Shown: piece by piece, positions 14,262 through 21,365 of the stretch
Numbering within the stretch: the stretch's first letter is position 1
Layout of the letters: each line of letters opens with the position of its first letter
DNA from: a virus
Length of the DNA stretch: 26,081 bases
Virus record (IMG/VR): IMGVR_UViG_3300044641_000380
Location: 1 to 26,081 of that record
Strand: one strand, 5' to 3'
Notes under the pieces: generated by a model
Told to the model about the DNA's origin: nothing
Databases searched by the model: none
Seen by the model: the letters and a program-made list of their open reading frames with translations, nothing else
Translations under genes and position numbers: made by a program

Positions 14262-17200
14262 GCCGATGATTTATTCATTTTAGACAGATCAACAATCAAG
14301 CTGTCAATTTTAGCTTCCAAGTGATCAATGTCTTGCGATTGACCCCGATCTATACGGCCTTCTTTTTCGAGCTCGTCATGTACAAAGCGCATAAATGCTT
14401 CGTTTTCATCCTTGCTGTCAGGATAGCGGTGTTTAGCCTGTTTTAGAAAATTTTGAAATTCAGTGTCCAGTGCTTCGCCAAGGCTGATGGTATTACTTGG
14501 TTTAAAGATCTTACTAACAATGCCTGTGACATCCTGACCATCAATGGCTTTTAAGTTTTTTAGTGTCTCAAAATCTTTGGATCTTACCAAATAGCTCAAT
14601 GCTGACTTAACAGAATTTAACGCTGGTGCGCCCGACCTTAGCATCTTAGTAGAACCGTCATTCATGTCTAAACTAATGGTGCCGGCAGCTTCGTTGACGG
14701 ATTTGTTAGCATACGGAAATACAGTTTCCCATTTGCCATCTAGGCCTTTTTTAACATAGTGCCCGGGTTTAAATTTACTAGGAAAATAACCTAAGGCCTT
14801 CATCGCCTGATCAGGAGTGTCTTTGTATCCTTCGCTGCGAGCTTGGCCAAATTTAGCATGGCTCCACATACGCTGTTTTAATTTACCATCACTGGGATCA
14901 AATCTGTACAGTACACTAGATTCCTCTTCGGCTCGCTCGCGATGTTTCCAATCTCGATTACTACGGTCGCCGTATTCTTGTTCTCTTCGTTCGTCGTCGG
15001 CAGGATTGTAATATCCACGACTATATGGACCTGCTTCTCTTACATTATTTGTAGCCATCGGTTTAACCTTACTAACCCATTGTTGATATTCGTCCTGATT
15101 GTGAAACTTTTTAACTGTTTTTTCTTTGGCAGGAACATTTTGTTTGGCAAAAAACTTACGCATCTGCGAAAGTTTTGTTGGGTCTTGAGCGTCTAGATTG
15201 CCAGCGAAATAGTCGCGCATGGTCGCTAGACTTGCTTCATCGACACCTTGATCTTTGTTAACTGGTACATTTTTATAAACACGCTTAACAGGATCCCATA
15301 CAGTTTTAAGAGGACCTTGCTTGGCTCGTTGACCCACACGTTTGACCATATCTTGATACTCTGGACCGTAGTCGGCTTCTTTGCTCGAAGCTGGACCTTG
15401 CTCTTTTATTCCCTTGGCTATGTCTGCCTTGACTTTAAGAGTGGCAATCTGTTGGGCTGTTTGATGGGCCCGAGCAGTGTTTCTTCCCGCCAGGGCTTGG
15501 TCGTAATATTTTTTATAGTTCTTGTGGTTGACGATTTGATCACCAGTTGTACCATGAGCTACAGTTGAAACTGTGCTGGTCTGAGCCGGGGCGGCAGCAG
15601 CTGGTGTTGGCGCTAGTGCAGTAAGTCCTGCTAGGCCTAATGCTGCTAAATTTTGTTTCCACCCTTCATCTACGCCTTCGTTCTGTGGTTCATAATACCA
15701 GCCCATGCCTGGATCATCGTCTCCGGTGCGTCGGGGATTATCAAACTTGAAATAAGCAATCTGATCACGGCCTTCTGCATCATCCCAGTAGCCTTTGAAT
15801 ACGCCAGTGGCTTTGTCAAACTCTTCATCATCAAAATGGTCAGCTTCAAAGCGTCCAAAGAAGTCTATACTACGGTTATAGTGTTCTGGCTGCGGATACT
15901 TGTATGGATCCTCGCCACCGTCGTCGCCGCCATCTTTATCAAAGGAAAACTCATTTAGGCCCTGACTTCTATGCGCTCTATACGGGTTCATGAAATCTTC
16001 GTCCCAGTGGCCTTCTTTCACAGCCCAAGCAAAATCTGTCAGTCGTCCCAGGCCACCGCCGATTTCACCAAACAAGTCAGCCAGCTTTGTTACCTCGCTG
16101 GCTGTGGCACCGGTTCCGTCCTGTATCAGACCAATGATCCAATCAATATCTTCGTTGTCAATGGCTTGGTTGTATCGATCCCAAAGTTTAGGATTTTGCA
16201 CAACACGCTCGCCCAATCTGCCTAGCTTTTTGACCAGGGCCCATTCACGATCCATGGGTTCGGCGTCTTCCGCCACACCTTGGTCTTCAGGTAAATGCTT
16301 TAACATAGTAGTAGTTAAAACAAATGTATCTTTGTACTTGCCATCTTCGCCGGCGCGACTTGGGTCGTCTAACTTAACTTCGACATTGCCGTCAACATTA
16401 ACATTTTTAGATACAGAAACAATAGTTCCTGTGCCCATTGGAGATTCAACGCGATCGCCAACACTGTAGGTATTCTTAAAGCCTTCCGCCACACCTTCCC
16501 TGGTCAAATGTTGAGCATCACCAGATTGACGCCAACTCTTCCATGCTGCTTTAGCATCGTCACTTCTAGTCTGACTTGGCTTTACTGAGTTGCCCAGCAT
16601 CTTAGCGTAAGCATACATAGTTGACATTATTCCCTGTCGTTGGTATTTTGGATCTACACGAGTCCATTCACTTTCCAACCATATGCGCTTGGGAGTTGTT
16701 TTGGGGTCTGCGAAATCATCAAATGGGGCTGATTGATACATCAATTCAGCATAACCTATTTGTTTGTTACCGTGATAGGCAGTGATTTTCAACCCTTTGC
16801 TCCAGTACCGTGCCACATATAGATAATCGCCGATCTGTTGTTGATGGCTGAATTCTGGATTGGTTATGTCTGGGTTGATGGCCTCCGTTACACCTTTGAT
16901 AGTATAGTCTGGACGACTACGACCTGTTTCTTGATGTAGGTCTTTCAGTGCTTCTATGGCATCTTCTCTACTGTCGATGAAATCATATCCACGGTCCGCA
17001 CGATAGTGAAAAGCACCCCAACTATTACCGTCTTGATAAATTTCGCCTACTGGCTTGCCATTCTTACTCTTGATTACTTCGGCATTAGGGTAGATAGTAT
17101 CACTGGAGCCTTCCGCCACATCTTTTTTATTGAAATGTTGTTCGCTGTGTTTCTTTGCTACTGCCTGTGCTTGATTTATTCTGTCGTATCTTTTACTTTG

Positions 17201-17737
17201 CCAATCACAATTAGGTTCCATACATTTTGCGTGATAGGCTCTAGTGCCATATACCTCAGTTTGAACTATGCCTGCTTTAGCAGTTTGTGATTCCGCCACA
17301 CCTTGTTTAGAATTTTCAAGTTCTCTGCGTTGTTTGCGAATAACAGTCAATGCTTGTAGAACAGTTTTCTTCGTCAGCTTGCCTTCGCCAGCCATCAATC
17401 GAATATCTTGCATGCCGATTCCATCACTGGTTTTTTTGCCCGACTGTAATAGTTTTATGTCAGAGTCTTCCGAGCCTTCCGCCGCACCTTGGTCTTCGAC
17501 TTTAACGCAATTGTTAACTCTGACTCCACCCTTCATCTTGGTACCGGCTTTGCGATACCCGGTCCAGCATTTAGGGTCTAGTCTTTGTTTTTCTTCGTCT
17601 TTACGCTTGCCAAAAGTATTATGAACTAATGTATCTAAGTCGGCATGAAATTCAGTTTCTTTTTCTTTGCTGATTCCGCCATTGGGATCAGCTGATTTTT
17701 TTTTGCGTAGGCTTTGGTCTAGTTCAAAAATGTTCAT
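14249..17737 (-). CDS. 1162-residue modular protein with repeated prohead-protease-like sites
   Basis: 1162 residues cut into blocks by short motifs of the form (V/L)-x-E-(G/A/S/D): VAES 147-150, VAEG 207-210, VTEA 283-286, VAEG 416-419, VAED 488-491, VDEG 689-692, VDEA 832-835, VREA 899-902, VNEA 1014-1017 and LGEA 1086-1089, plus AAEG 85-88. T4 gp21 cuts at (I/L)xE|(A/G), so these could be prohead protease sites. Blocks include CWTGYRKAGTKMKGGVRVNN near the start, a C2H2-like finger (Cys172, Cys177, His197, His201), a GNAT-like block (VDPKYQRQGIMSTMYAYAKM, residues 361-380), a KOW/SH3-like strand block (YSVGDRVESPMGTGTIVSV) and an Ala/Pro hydrophobic segment (693-720). It overlaps the 508-residue gene (ATGA). 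Probably a head-packaged cargo protein; this is inference. Confidence 0.75.
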   Translation of the reverse strand: MNIFELDQSLRKKKSADPNGGISKEKETEFHADLDTLVHNTFGKRKDEEKQRLDPKCWTGYRKAGTKMKGGVRVNNCVKVEDQGAAEGSEDSDIKLLQSGKKTSDGIGMQDIRLMAGEGKLTKKTVLQALTVIRKQRRELENSKQGVAESQTAKAGIVQTEVYGTRAYHAKCMEPNCDWQSKRYDRINQAQAVAKKHSEQHFNKKDVAEGSSDTIYPNAEVIKSKNGKPVGEIYQDGNSWGAFHYRADRGYDFIDSREDAIEALKDLHQETGRSRPDYTIKGVTEAINPDITNPEFSHQQQIGDYLYVARYWSKGLKITAYHGNKQIGYAELMYQSAPFDDFADPKTTPKRIWLESEWTRVDPKYQRQGIMSTMYAYAKMLGNSVKPSQTRSDDAKAAWKSWRQSGDAQHLTREGVAEGFKNTYSVGDRVESPMGTGTIVSVSKNVNVDGNVEVKLDDPSRAGEDGKYKDTFVLTTTMLKHLPEDQGVAEDAEPMDREWALVKKLGRLGERVVQNPKLWDRYNQAIDNEDIDWIIGLIQDGTGATASEVTKLADLFGEIGGGLGRLTDFAWAVKEGHWDEDFMNPYRAHRSQGLNEFSFDKDGGDDGGEDPYKYPQPEHYNRSIDFFGRFEADHFDDEEFDKATGVFKGYWDDAEGRDQIAYFKFDNPRRTGDDDPGMGWYYEPQNEGVDEGWKQNLAALGLAGLTALAPTPAAAAPAQTSTVSTVAHGTTGDQIVNHKNYKKYYDQALAGRNTARAHQTAQQIATLKVKADIAKGIKEQGPASSKEADYGPEYQDMVKRVGQRAKQGPLKTVWDPVKRVYKNVPVNKDQGVDEASLATMRDYFAGNLDAQDPTKLSQMRKFFAKQNVPAKEKTVKKFHNQDEYQQWVSKVKPMATNNVREAGPYSRGYYNPADDERREQEYGDRSNRDWKHRERAEEESSVLYRFDPSDGKLKQRMWSHAKFGQARSEGYKDTPDQAMKALGYFPSKFKPGHYVKKGLDGKWETVFPYANKSVNEAAGTISLDMNDGSTKMLRSGAPALNSVKSALSYLVRSKDFETLKNLKAIDGQDVTGIVSKIFKPSNTISLGEALDTEFQNFLKQAKHRYPDSKDENEAFMRFVHDELEKEGRIDRGQSQDIDHLEAKIDSLIVDLSKMNKSSASEL
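17466..17491 (-). repeat. 26-base repeat copy 1 (in the 1162-residue gene)
   Basis: Matches 18671-18696 in the other gene at 25 of 26 bases. It codes QGAAEGSED here; the single difference changes Val to Ala. The frame is the same in both genes. Confidence 0.85.
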
Positions 17738-19260
17738 ACTTTTGCCTGTGGATTTGCCTGTTGAATAATTTTATCGTACTGTGTTTTTAACCCAGCATTG
17801 GCCTTAATCTTTTCTAATGCATCTTCTTGATCAGGATTCAATTTCATAGGTTGTCCTGTTTGTGCCGGCTTGGCCTGAGTCATAAGTTTATCCAACTGAG
17901 CTTTCATGGTTGGATTAGTTTGAATTTTGTTTAATGCTGTTTGCTCGTCAGGGCTAACGCTGCCTGTGGCCGGGGCAGCATTGGCAGTAGCAGTAGCGGC
18001 CGGATTAGCCGTGGCAGTTCCAGCTGGTGGAGTTGGAGGAGTAGCACCAAGTTCACTGAGCTTTTGTTCTGCGGTCATGCCTTCTTCCATGTTACCCAAC
18101 ATCTGTTCAACATGACGAACCCAACCGCTGACATCACTGCTACCAATTTCTTCCACATCGCCCACAAAGTCTGAAACTTCATCAATGGCATTTAAAACTT
18201 TTTCTGGACCATACTTGCTTAGTAAGTCCGTGCGCTGAAGCATGATTCTACGAGTAATAGCACCGGCCACTGGACTATCGTTCATGCCTTCTGCTATATC
18301 TTGCTCTGGCAGTACCGGAGATTTATGTTTGCCTAAGCGACTACGAATGTGGTCTTTTTTATCCTGTGTGGGGATAAGTTGCTGAATAGCTCGTGGCCGA
18401 TCGCCCTTTTTCCAATCTTTAGGATTGTTAATATAGTAACCTCTACCTGGTTCAATTCCAAAAGTCGCAGTGTCGCTTTTTGGTAGCTTAGAACCAATGG
18501 TTACTGGGCCTACCTCCGTCACACCTTGCTTTTTAGCTTGTTGAATCTTTGCTTGTATTGATTTTAACTGTTTGCTCAGTGGGTCGTCTAGGCCAATACG
18601 ACCACCGTCTTTTACAATAGCATCAATCTTGTCGCTGATTTTGCTTGCTTTAGCTTTTAATGATGCTAAATCTTCCGAGCCTTCCGCCACACCTTGATTT
18701 TTTTGTGCTTTTTCGAGTTCACGAATACGGGCCTGTGTCTCTGCTTGACGCTGTAGTGATGCACGACCGTGTTCGGCATTCTGCCGTAGTTTTAATCTCT
18801 CTAGTTCTTTCTCAGGAGCTTCCCCACCTTCCGCTACACTTTTATTTTTACGCTCTTTTTCTTTGCGTTCGTATTCTCTTCGATCAAATTCTCTATCTGC
18901 TTGCCTCTGTGCAGATGCAGTGCCATCTGGATTAGTTGCACCTTTAGAATAATCTCCGTATCCTGCAGGAGGTAAATCTCTTGCTACGCCTTGCTCGTCC
19001 AATTCTTCTTTTTCTTTTTTCTCGGCTTTTTCTTTGGCCTGTAGGTCTTTGAAGTCTTGATACTTCTTAGCTAATCTATCTTCTAGAGTTGTATCTTCTC
19101 CTACCAAGCGGCCTTTAAAAGGATGATCCTTGCCGCCAGTCTTGGCTTTATCTGTACCGCGAACTTGATCGCCAGGCTTTTGTCCTACTTCTTCACCGGC
19201 ATACTTTTGCTGGCCTTCTAGTAGTTTAACTAGTTTAATCATGTCGTCATTGTGGTTCAC
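17734..19260 (-). CDS. 508-residue modular protein with the same protease-like sites
   Basis: 508 residues from a GTG at 19260, chosen because AAAAGGAAA lies upstream and GTGA overlaps the preceding stop. The ATG six codons on lacks a ribosome binding site. Candidate sites are LLEG (13-16, a full T4-type match), LVGED (52-56), SVAEGG (141-146), GVAEGS (190-195), GVTEV (246-250), IAEG (322-325) and a degenerate GVARD (91-95). The first third is highly charged and helical (KEKAEKKEKEELDEQ, FDRREYERKEKERKNK). An Ala/Thr/Pro linker at 404-434 precedes a duplicated C-terminal unit (436-465 and 475-504). No catalytic motif seen. Its 3' end overlaps the 1162-residue gene start (ATGA), so the pair is co-translated. 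Likely the same class of internal head or scaffold-associated protein; unproven. Confidence 0.72.
   Translation of the reverse strand: MNHNDDMIKLVKLLEGQQKYAGEEVGQKPGDQVRGTDKAKTGGKDHPFKGRLVGEDTTLEDRLAKKYQDFKDLQAKEKAEKKEKEELDEQGVARDLPPAGYGDYSKGATNPDGTASAQRQADREFDRREYERKEKERKNKSVAEGGEAPEKELERLKLRQNAEHGRASLQRQAETQARIRELEKAQKNQGVAEGSEDLASLKAKASKISDKIDAIVKDGGRIGLDDPLSKQLKSIQAKIQQAKKQGVTEVGPVTIGSKLPKSDTATFGIEPGRGYYINNPKDWKKGDRPRAIQQLIPTQDKKDHIRSRLGKHKSPVLPEQDIAEGMNDSPVAGAITRRIMLQRTDLLSKYGPEKVLNAIDEVSDFVGDVEEIGSSDVSGWVRHVEQMLGNMEEGMTAEQKLSELGATPPTPPAGTATANPAATATANAAPATGSVSPDEQTALNKIQTNPTMKAQLDKLMTQAKPAQTGQPMKLNPDQEDALEKIKANAGLKTQYDKIIQQANPQAKV
17749..17955 (-). repeat. duplicated 30-residue helical unit at the C-terminus of the 508-residue protein
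   Basis: Residues 436-465 and 475-504 align without gaps: PDEQTALNKIQTNPTMKAQL against PDQEDALEKIKANAGLKTQY, each ending in a Lys/Gln-rich helix and QA(K/N)P. They are separated by nine linker residues. This is an intragenic tandem duplication that has diverged at the protein level. Confidence 0.75.
18671..18696 (-). repeat. 26-base repeat copy 2 (in the 508-residue gene)
   Basis: Partner of 17466-17491 with 25 of 26 identical bases. It codes QGVAEGSED in frame. The shared block crosses gene borders, so it cannot be due to homology of the two proteins as a whole, which are otherwise dissimilar around it. Confidence 0.85.
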
Positions 19261-19628
19261 GGCATTTTCCTTTTAACAATTTTTCTTTTTTTAAACAGTG
19301 GCTCTGCAGGACCTGTTGCAATGCTACTGCTAGTAGTACCGCAGGCATCGGCATCTTCGCCTAGTCTCTGTCCTGTTTTAGACATTAACTCGTACTCAAG
19401 GTATTCTTTAACTGTGCGACAATAGTCATTGGCCAGTGTAATCTTTTCACTGACCCAACCATCCAAGCCAGTAGTTTCGCTGACCTGTTGTAGTAATTTG
19501 TGTAGTTCAATTGCGTTGCTGGCAATATGATAGCATTCTTCGCGGGCCATTTGTACTTCGTGGTCTTGATGCATTTTTTCAGCATCTGCCACAATGGCAA
19601 CTTTGGGCATAAAGTCTGAGGTTTTCAT
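19257..19628 (-). CDS. 123-residue helical protein, unknown function
   Basis: 123 residues. The first two thirds are helical and rich in His, Gln and Glu (KMHQDHEVQMAREECYHIAS, IELHKLLQQVSETTGLDGWV, KITLANDYCRTVKEYLEYEL). The remainder is a short linker with LGED (99-102, a possible prohead-protease-type site), a Ser/Thr stretch (GTTSSSIATGP) and a basic tail (KKRKIVKRKMP). The stop overlaps the GTG of the 508-residue gene (GTGA). A CTAAATA box lies eight bases before its ATG, overlapping the stop of the nucleotidyltransferase gene. The operon position suggests it works with the two modular proteins, perhaps as a head or scaffold component. I do not recognise a family. Confidence 0.68.
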   Translation of the reverse strand: MKTSDFMPKVAIVADAEKMHQDHEVQMAREECYHIASNAIELHKLLQQVSETTGLDGWVSEKITLANDYCRTVKEYLEYELMSKTGQRLGEDADACGTTSSSIATGPAEPLFKKRKIVKRKMP

Positions 19629-19635
19629 GATACTA

Positions 19636-19642
19636 TATTTAG
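19636..19642 (-). promoter_or_regulatory. CTAAATA box ahead of the 123-residue/polyprotein operon
   Basis: CTAAATA on the minus strand, overlapping the TAA stop of the nucleotidyltransferase gene and only seven bases before the ATG at 19628. If it acts like the T4 late box, transcription would start at or within a few bases of the start codon, which would give a nearly leaderless mRNA. No ribosome binding site is visible ahead of this ATG, in keeping with that idea. Confidence 0.42.
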
Positions 19643-20262
19643 CCTGTTAATTTAGTCTGTAATATGTGCAAGACTTGATCGTTGTAATCGCCAAACAAAT
19701 CCTGCACGATAGCTTTTTGAGTTTCTTCATCAGCGGCTGCAAATTTCTTACGCACTTCTGTGGCAGAAGTCATAGGACGACCTAGTAAAGTAAATGGGAA
19801 TGTAGGCACAACCATTATATAGCCATGCTGGTCGAAAGTTTTCATGCTGGCTGGATTAGCAGGCATAGGCTGAAAGTAACTTGGAGTACCGTCTCTTTTG
19901 GTCCATGACTTAAAACGCGGATCTTCTGCCATGTCTTTTTCGCTGACAGCAAAGATTAATTTAGTAGCGGCAGGGTTATAGTTAGCAGTGATTTCTTCTG
20001 CTTTATAGGGTTGTGTGCTTTGTACAACACGATCCAGTGGCACACCAGTTAATGCCATGAACTGTGTTTTTTCACTGAAGCTAAAAGGACTACGAGGTGG
20101 TTCTACTTTATTGCTACTGGCAATAAAAACGCTGTCACGACTAAACTTTTTTACAAGATAGTCGTAGACAGCTCGGTGTCCTTTGTGGAAGGGTTGGAAA
20201 CGCCCCGGATAAACTACCAGGGTGCCTGCTCCGTCATTTTCAAATAAGTCGTTTAAAAACAT
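19639..20262 (-). CDS. HxGH nucleotidyltransferase (NMN/cytidylyltransferase-like)
   Basis: 207 residues. VVYPGRFQPFHKGHRAVYDY carries the HxGH nucleotide-binding motif (HKGH, residues 26-29), and PMTSATEVRKKFAA has the second signature (like ISSTxxR, Arg171). Enzymes of this fold transfer an adenylyl or cytidylyl group, for example to nicotinamide mononucleotide (NadM), and NadM-like proteins occur in large phages. FASSNKVEPPRSPFSFSEK-type residues after the first helix fit substrate binding. I cannot decide the substrate from sequence. A short N-terminal extension (MFLNDLFENDGAG) precedes the first strand. The gene begins immediately after the CTAAATA inverted repeat and ends against the 123-residue gene. 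Confidence 0.78.
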   Translation of the reverse strand: MFLNDLFENDGAGTLVVYPGRFQPFHKGHRAVYDYLVKKFSRDSVFIASSNKVEPPRSPFSFSEKTQFMALTGVPLDRVVQSTQPYKAEEITANYNPAATKLIFAVSEKDMAEDPRFKSWTKRDGTPSYFQPMPANPASMKTFDQHGYIMVVPTFPFTLLGRPMTSATEVRKKFAAADEETQKAIVQDLFGDYNDQVLHILQTKLTG

Positions 20263-20289
20263 CTAAATACAGCCTTGTGCTGTATTTAG
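20263..20289. terminator. CTAAATA inverted repeat: terminator-like hairpin and possible late box
   Basis: CTAAATACAG (20263-20272), loop CCTTGTG, CTGTATTTAG (20280-20289): a perfect 10-base stem with a 7-base loop. In the minus-strand transcript the stem is followed after two bases by a T run (GTTTTTAAA), as in an intrinsic terminator for the glycosyltransferase gene. That T run is the start of the next gene (ATG at 20262). The arms also are CTAAATA boxes in both orientations. The loop of the transcript carries AAGG, which could be a hidden ribosome binding site. Confidence 0.6.
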
Positions 20290-20296
20290 CGTAGTT

Positions 20297-21154
20297 TTAA
20301 CTTTGTGGAACTGGAGTGGCCTGGCTAAAGTTAGGCATCTTACTGAGATCGCCTTGATACTCATAGTGTCCAATGTGGTTAAGCAGGGTCTTGCTGTGTG
20401 CCCAGATCTCGCCGCCAATTGCTTGCCAACGACGGCAGAACAGCCAATCTTCACTGAGATAGTGTCCCTTTTCGTCAATTTTGCAGTCAAAAATAGCATA
20501 CATCATTGGCTCATACTGCTTGCCCAGTCCTACATCGTCTACATACTTAGTCTCGGGGTGCGCGGCAATCAGTTTCTCGTAAACACTACGGCGGAAGATT
20601 AAAAATCCAGTGCCCGCAGTATCTACAGTAAAAATTTCGCCTTGAATCTTTGTCTGTGGCAGCAGGTTAATCACATAATTTGTGGGTATGCTTTTCTTAG
20701 GATACAGTCCGGCAATAACTTCTTTGTCATAGGCCAGCATCTGCAGAATGCTTTCAGGTTGAAAACGGATGTCAGCATCAATGAACATAAAATGTGTGGC
20801 CTTTTCGTTGGTCATCATTTTAGCCATTAAGTTGTTACGACCACGGGGGATTAAACTTTCATTGACCATAGTGTCCAGACTCCAGTGTAGTCCGTACTTT
20901 TGAGCCATCAATACGAATCTAAGCAGGCTAGTCATAGTTGGCTCACTGACCATGCCACCATAACAGGGTATACCTATATGCAGATGCAGTTTGCTAAAAT
21001 CAAAAGGTACTGGTTCTCCAACTGTTGTTGCTGCGGGCTGTTGATCTTTTTGTTGCTCCATTAGAGCTTGAATTTTTTGTACAACATCCGTGGCCGACTC
21101 GCCTTTGAGATCTGCAAACGGATTAGAAGGTGCTGAGTTGTTTTCTGTGCTCAT
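20297..21154 (-). CDS. GT-A fold (GT2-like) glycosyltransferase
   Basis: 285 residues. A disordered start of about 50 residues (Gln/Asn/Ser-rich) is followed by the first strand HLHIGIPCYGGMVSEP, the segment NESLIPRGRNNLMAKMM, and THFMFIDADIRFQPESI, whose DAD (126-128) is the metal- and nucleotide-sugar-binding DxD. AGTGFLIFRRSVYEKL and LSEDWLFCRRWQAIGG match the later conserved blocks, with the SEDW acidic residue as likely base. Proteins of this type are frequent in T4-like phages and may glycosylate virion proteins, DNA or cell-surface sugars; the substrate is unknown. The ATG lies 15 bases after the 54-residue gene, so it is likely transcribed from the TATAAATA promoter at 21364-21357. 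A hairpin follows the stop. Confidence 0.8.
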   Translation of the reverse strand: MSTENNSAPSNPFADLKGESATDVVQKIQALMEQQKDQQPAATTVGEPVPFDFSKLHLHIGIPCYGGMVSEPTMTSLLRFVLMAQKYGLHWSLDTMVNESLIPRGRNNLMAKMMTNEKATHFMFIDADIRFQPESILQMLAYDKEVIAGLYPKKSIPTNYVINLLPQTKIQGEIFTVDTAGTGFLIFRRSVYEKLIAAHPETKYVDDVGLGKQYEPMMYAIFDCKIDEKGHYLSEDWLFCRRWQAIGGEIWAHSKTLLNHIGHYEYQGDLSKMPNFSQATPVPQS

Positions 21155-21169
21155 TTTTGCTTTCTTGAT

Positions 21170-21334
21170 TTAGGCAATTTCTATTTCGACAACAATGTCG
21201 CTGCCTACTAATTCCTGTGCAACCTGCTCTAGAGCAGCCACAGTTTCGGCACTGACCAAAGATGTCGGTTCGTCATTGTTCTTGATTAATTTACTTAATT
21301 TGATTACGATAGCTTCTTCGTAAATTTTAGCCAT
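21170..21334 (-). CDS. 54-residue protein, unknown function
   Basis: A short gene that is easily missed: 54 residues from ATG at 21334 to TAA at 21170. It starts MAKIYEEAIVIKLSKLIKNN and ends VGSDIVVEIEIA, and it is mostly helix with two closing strands. It carries the strongest ribosome binding site in the window, AAGGAGG six bases before the ATG, and a perfect T4-type late box TATAAATA 22 bases upstream, so it is very likely expressed in quantity late in infection. It is followed after 15 bases by the glycosyltransferase gene. Acidic overall and without membrane segments, it might be a small virion or regulatory protein. Confidence 0.82.
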   Translation of the reverse strand: MAKIYEEAIVIKLSKLIKNNDEPTSLVSAETVAALEQVAQELVGSDIVVEIEIA

Positions 21335-21356
21335 AGCGGCCTCCTTGAATATGAAA

Positions 21357-21364
21357 TATTTATA
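21357..21364 (-). promoter_or_regulatory. T4-type late promoter TATAAATA
   Basis: A perfect 8 of 8 match to the T4 late promoter box, on the minus strand directly after the stop of the 240-residue gene and 22 bases before the ATG of the 54-residue gene, with a strong ribosome binding site between them. Distance and orientation fit exactly. This is the best promoter evidence that the phage uses T4-like late transcription. Confidence 0.8.
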
Positions 21365-21365
21365 G

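Larger units (their letters stand above)
14695..18986 (-). repeat. dispersed in-frame repeat coding (Q/E)GVAEG
   Basis: About fifteen copies of a short in-frame repeat lie across the 508- and 1162-residue genes. The best form on the minus strand is CAAGGTGTGGCGGAAGG. GTGTGGCGGAA is exact at 16268-16282, 16484-16497, 17291-17305 and 18681-18696, and nearly so at 17111-17124 and 17480-17491. Degenerate copies lie near 14695, 15031, 15236, 15668, 16881, 18290, 18515, 18830 and 18970. The codons for Val, Ala and Glu are kept as well as the residues, which points to copying of DNA and not only to selection on protein. Confidence 0.75.

Noticed and set aside
15990-16469. Plus-strand coding region of 159 residues opposite the 1162-residue gene
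   Set aside because: Low-complexity Ser/Pro-rich translation, no ribosome binding site, and it is a shadow of a convincing minus-strand gene.
14695-18986. CRISPR array from the repeated short sequence
   Set aside because: Repeats are 12-26 bases, irregularly spaced by 150-500 bases, keep the reading frame and lie inside coding genes.
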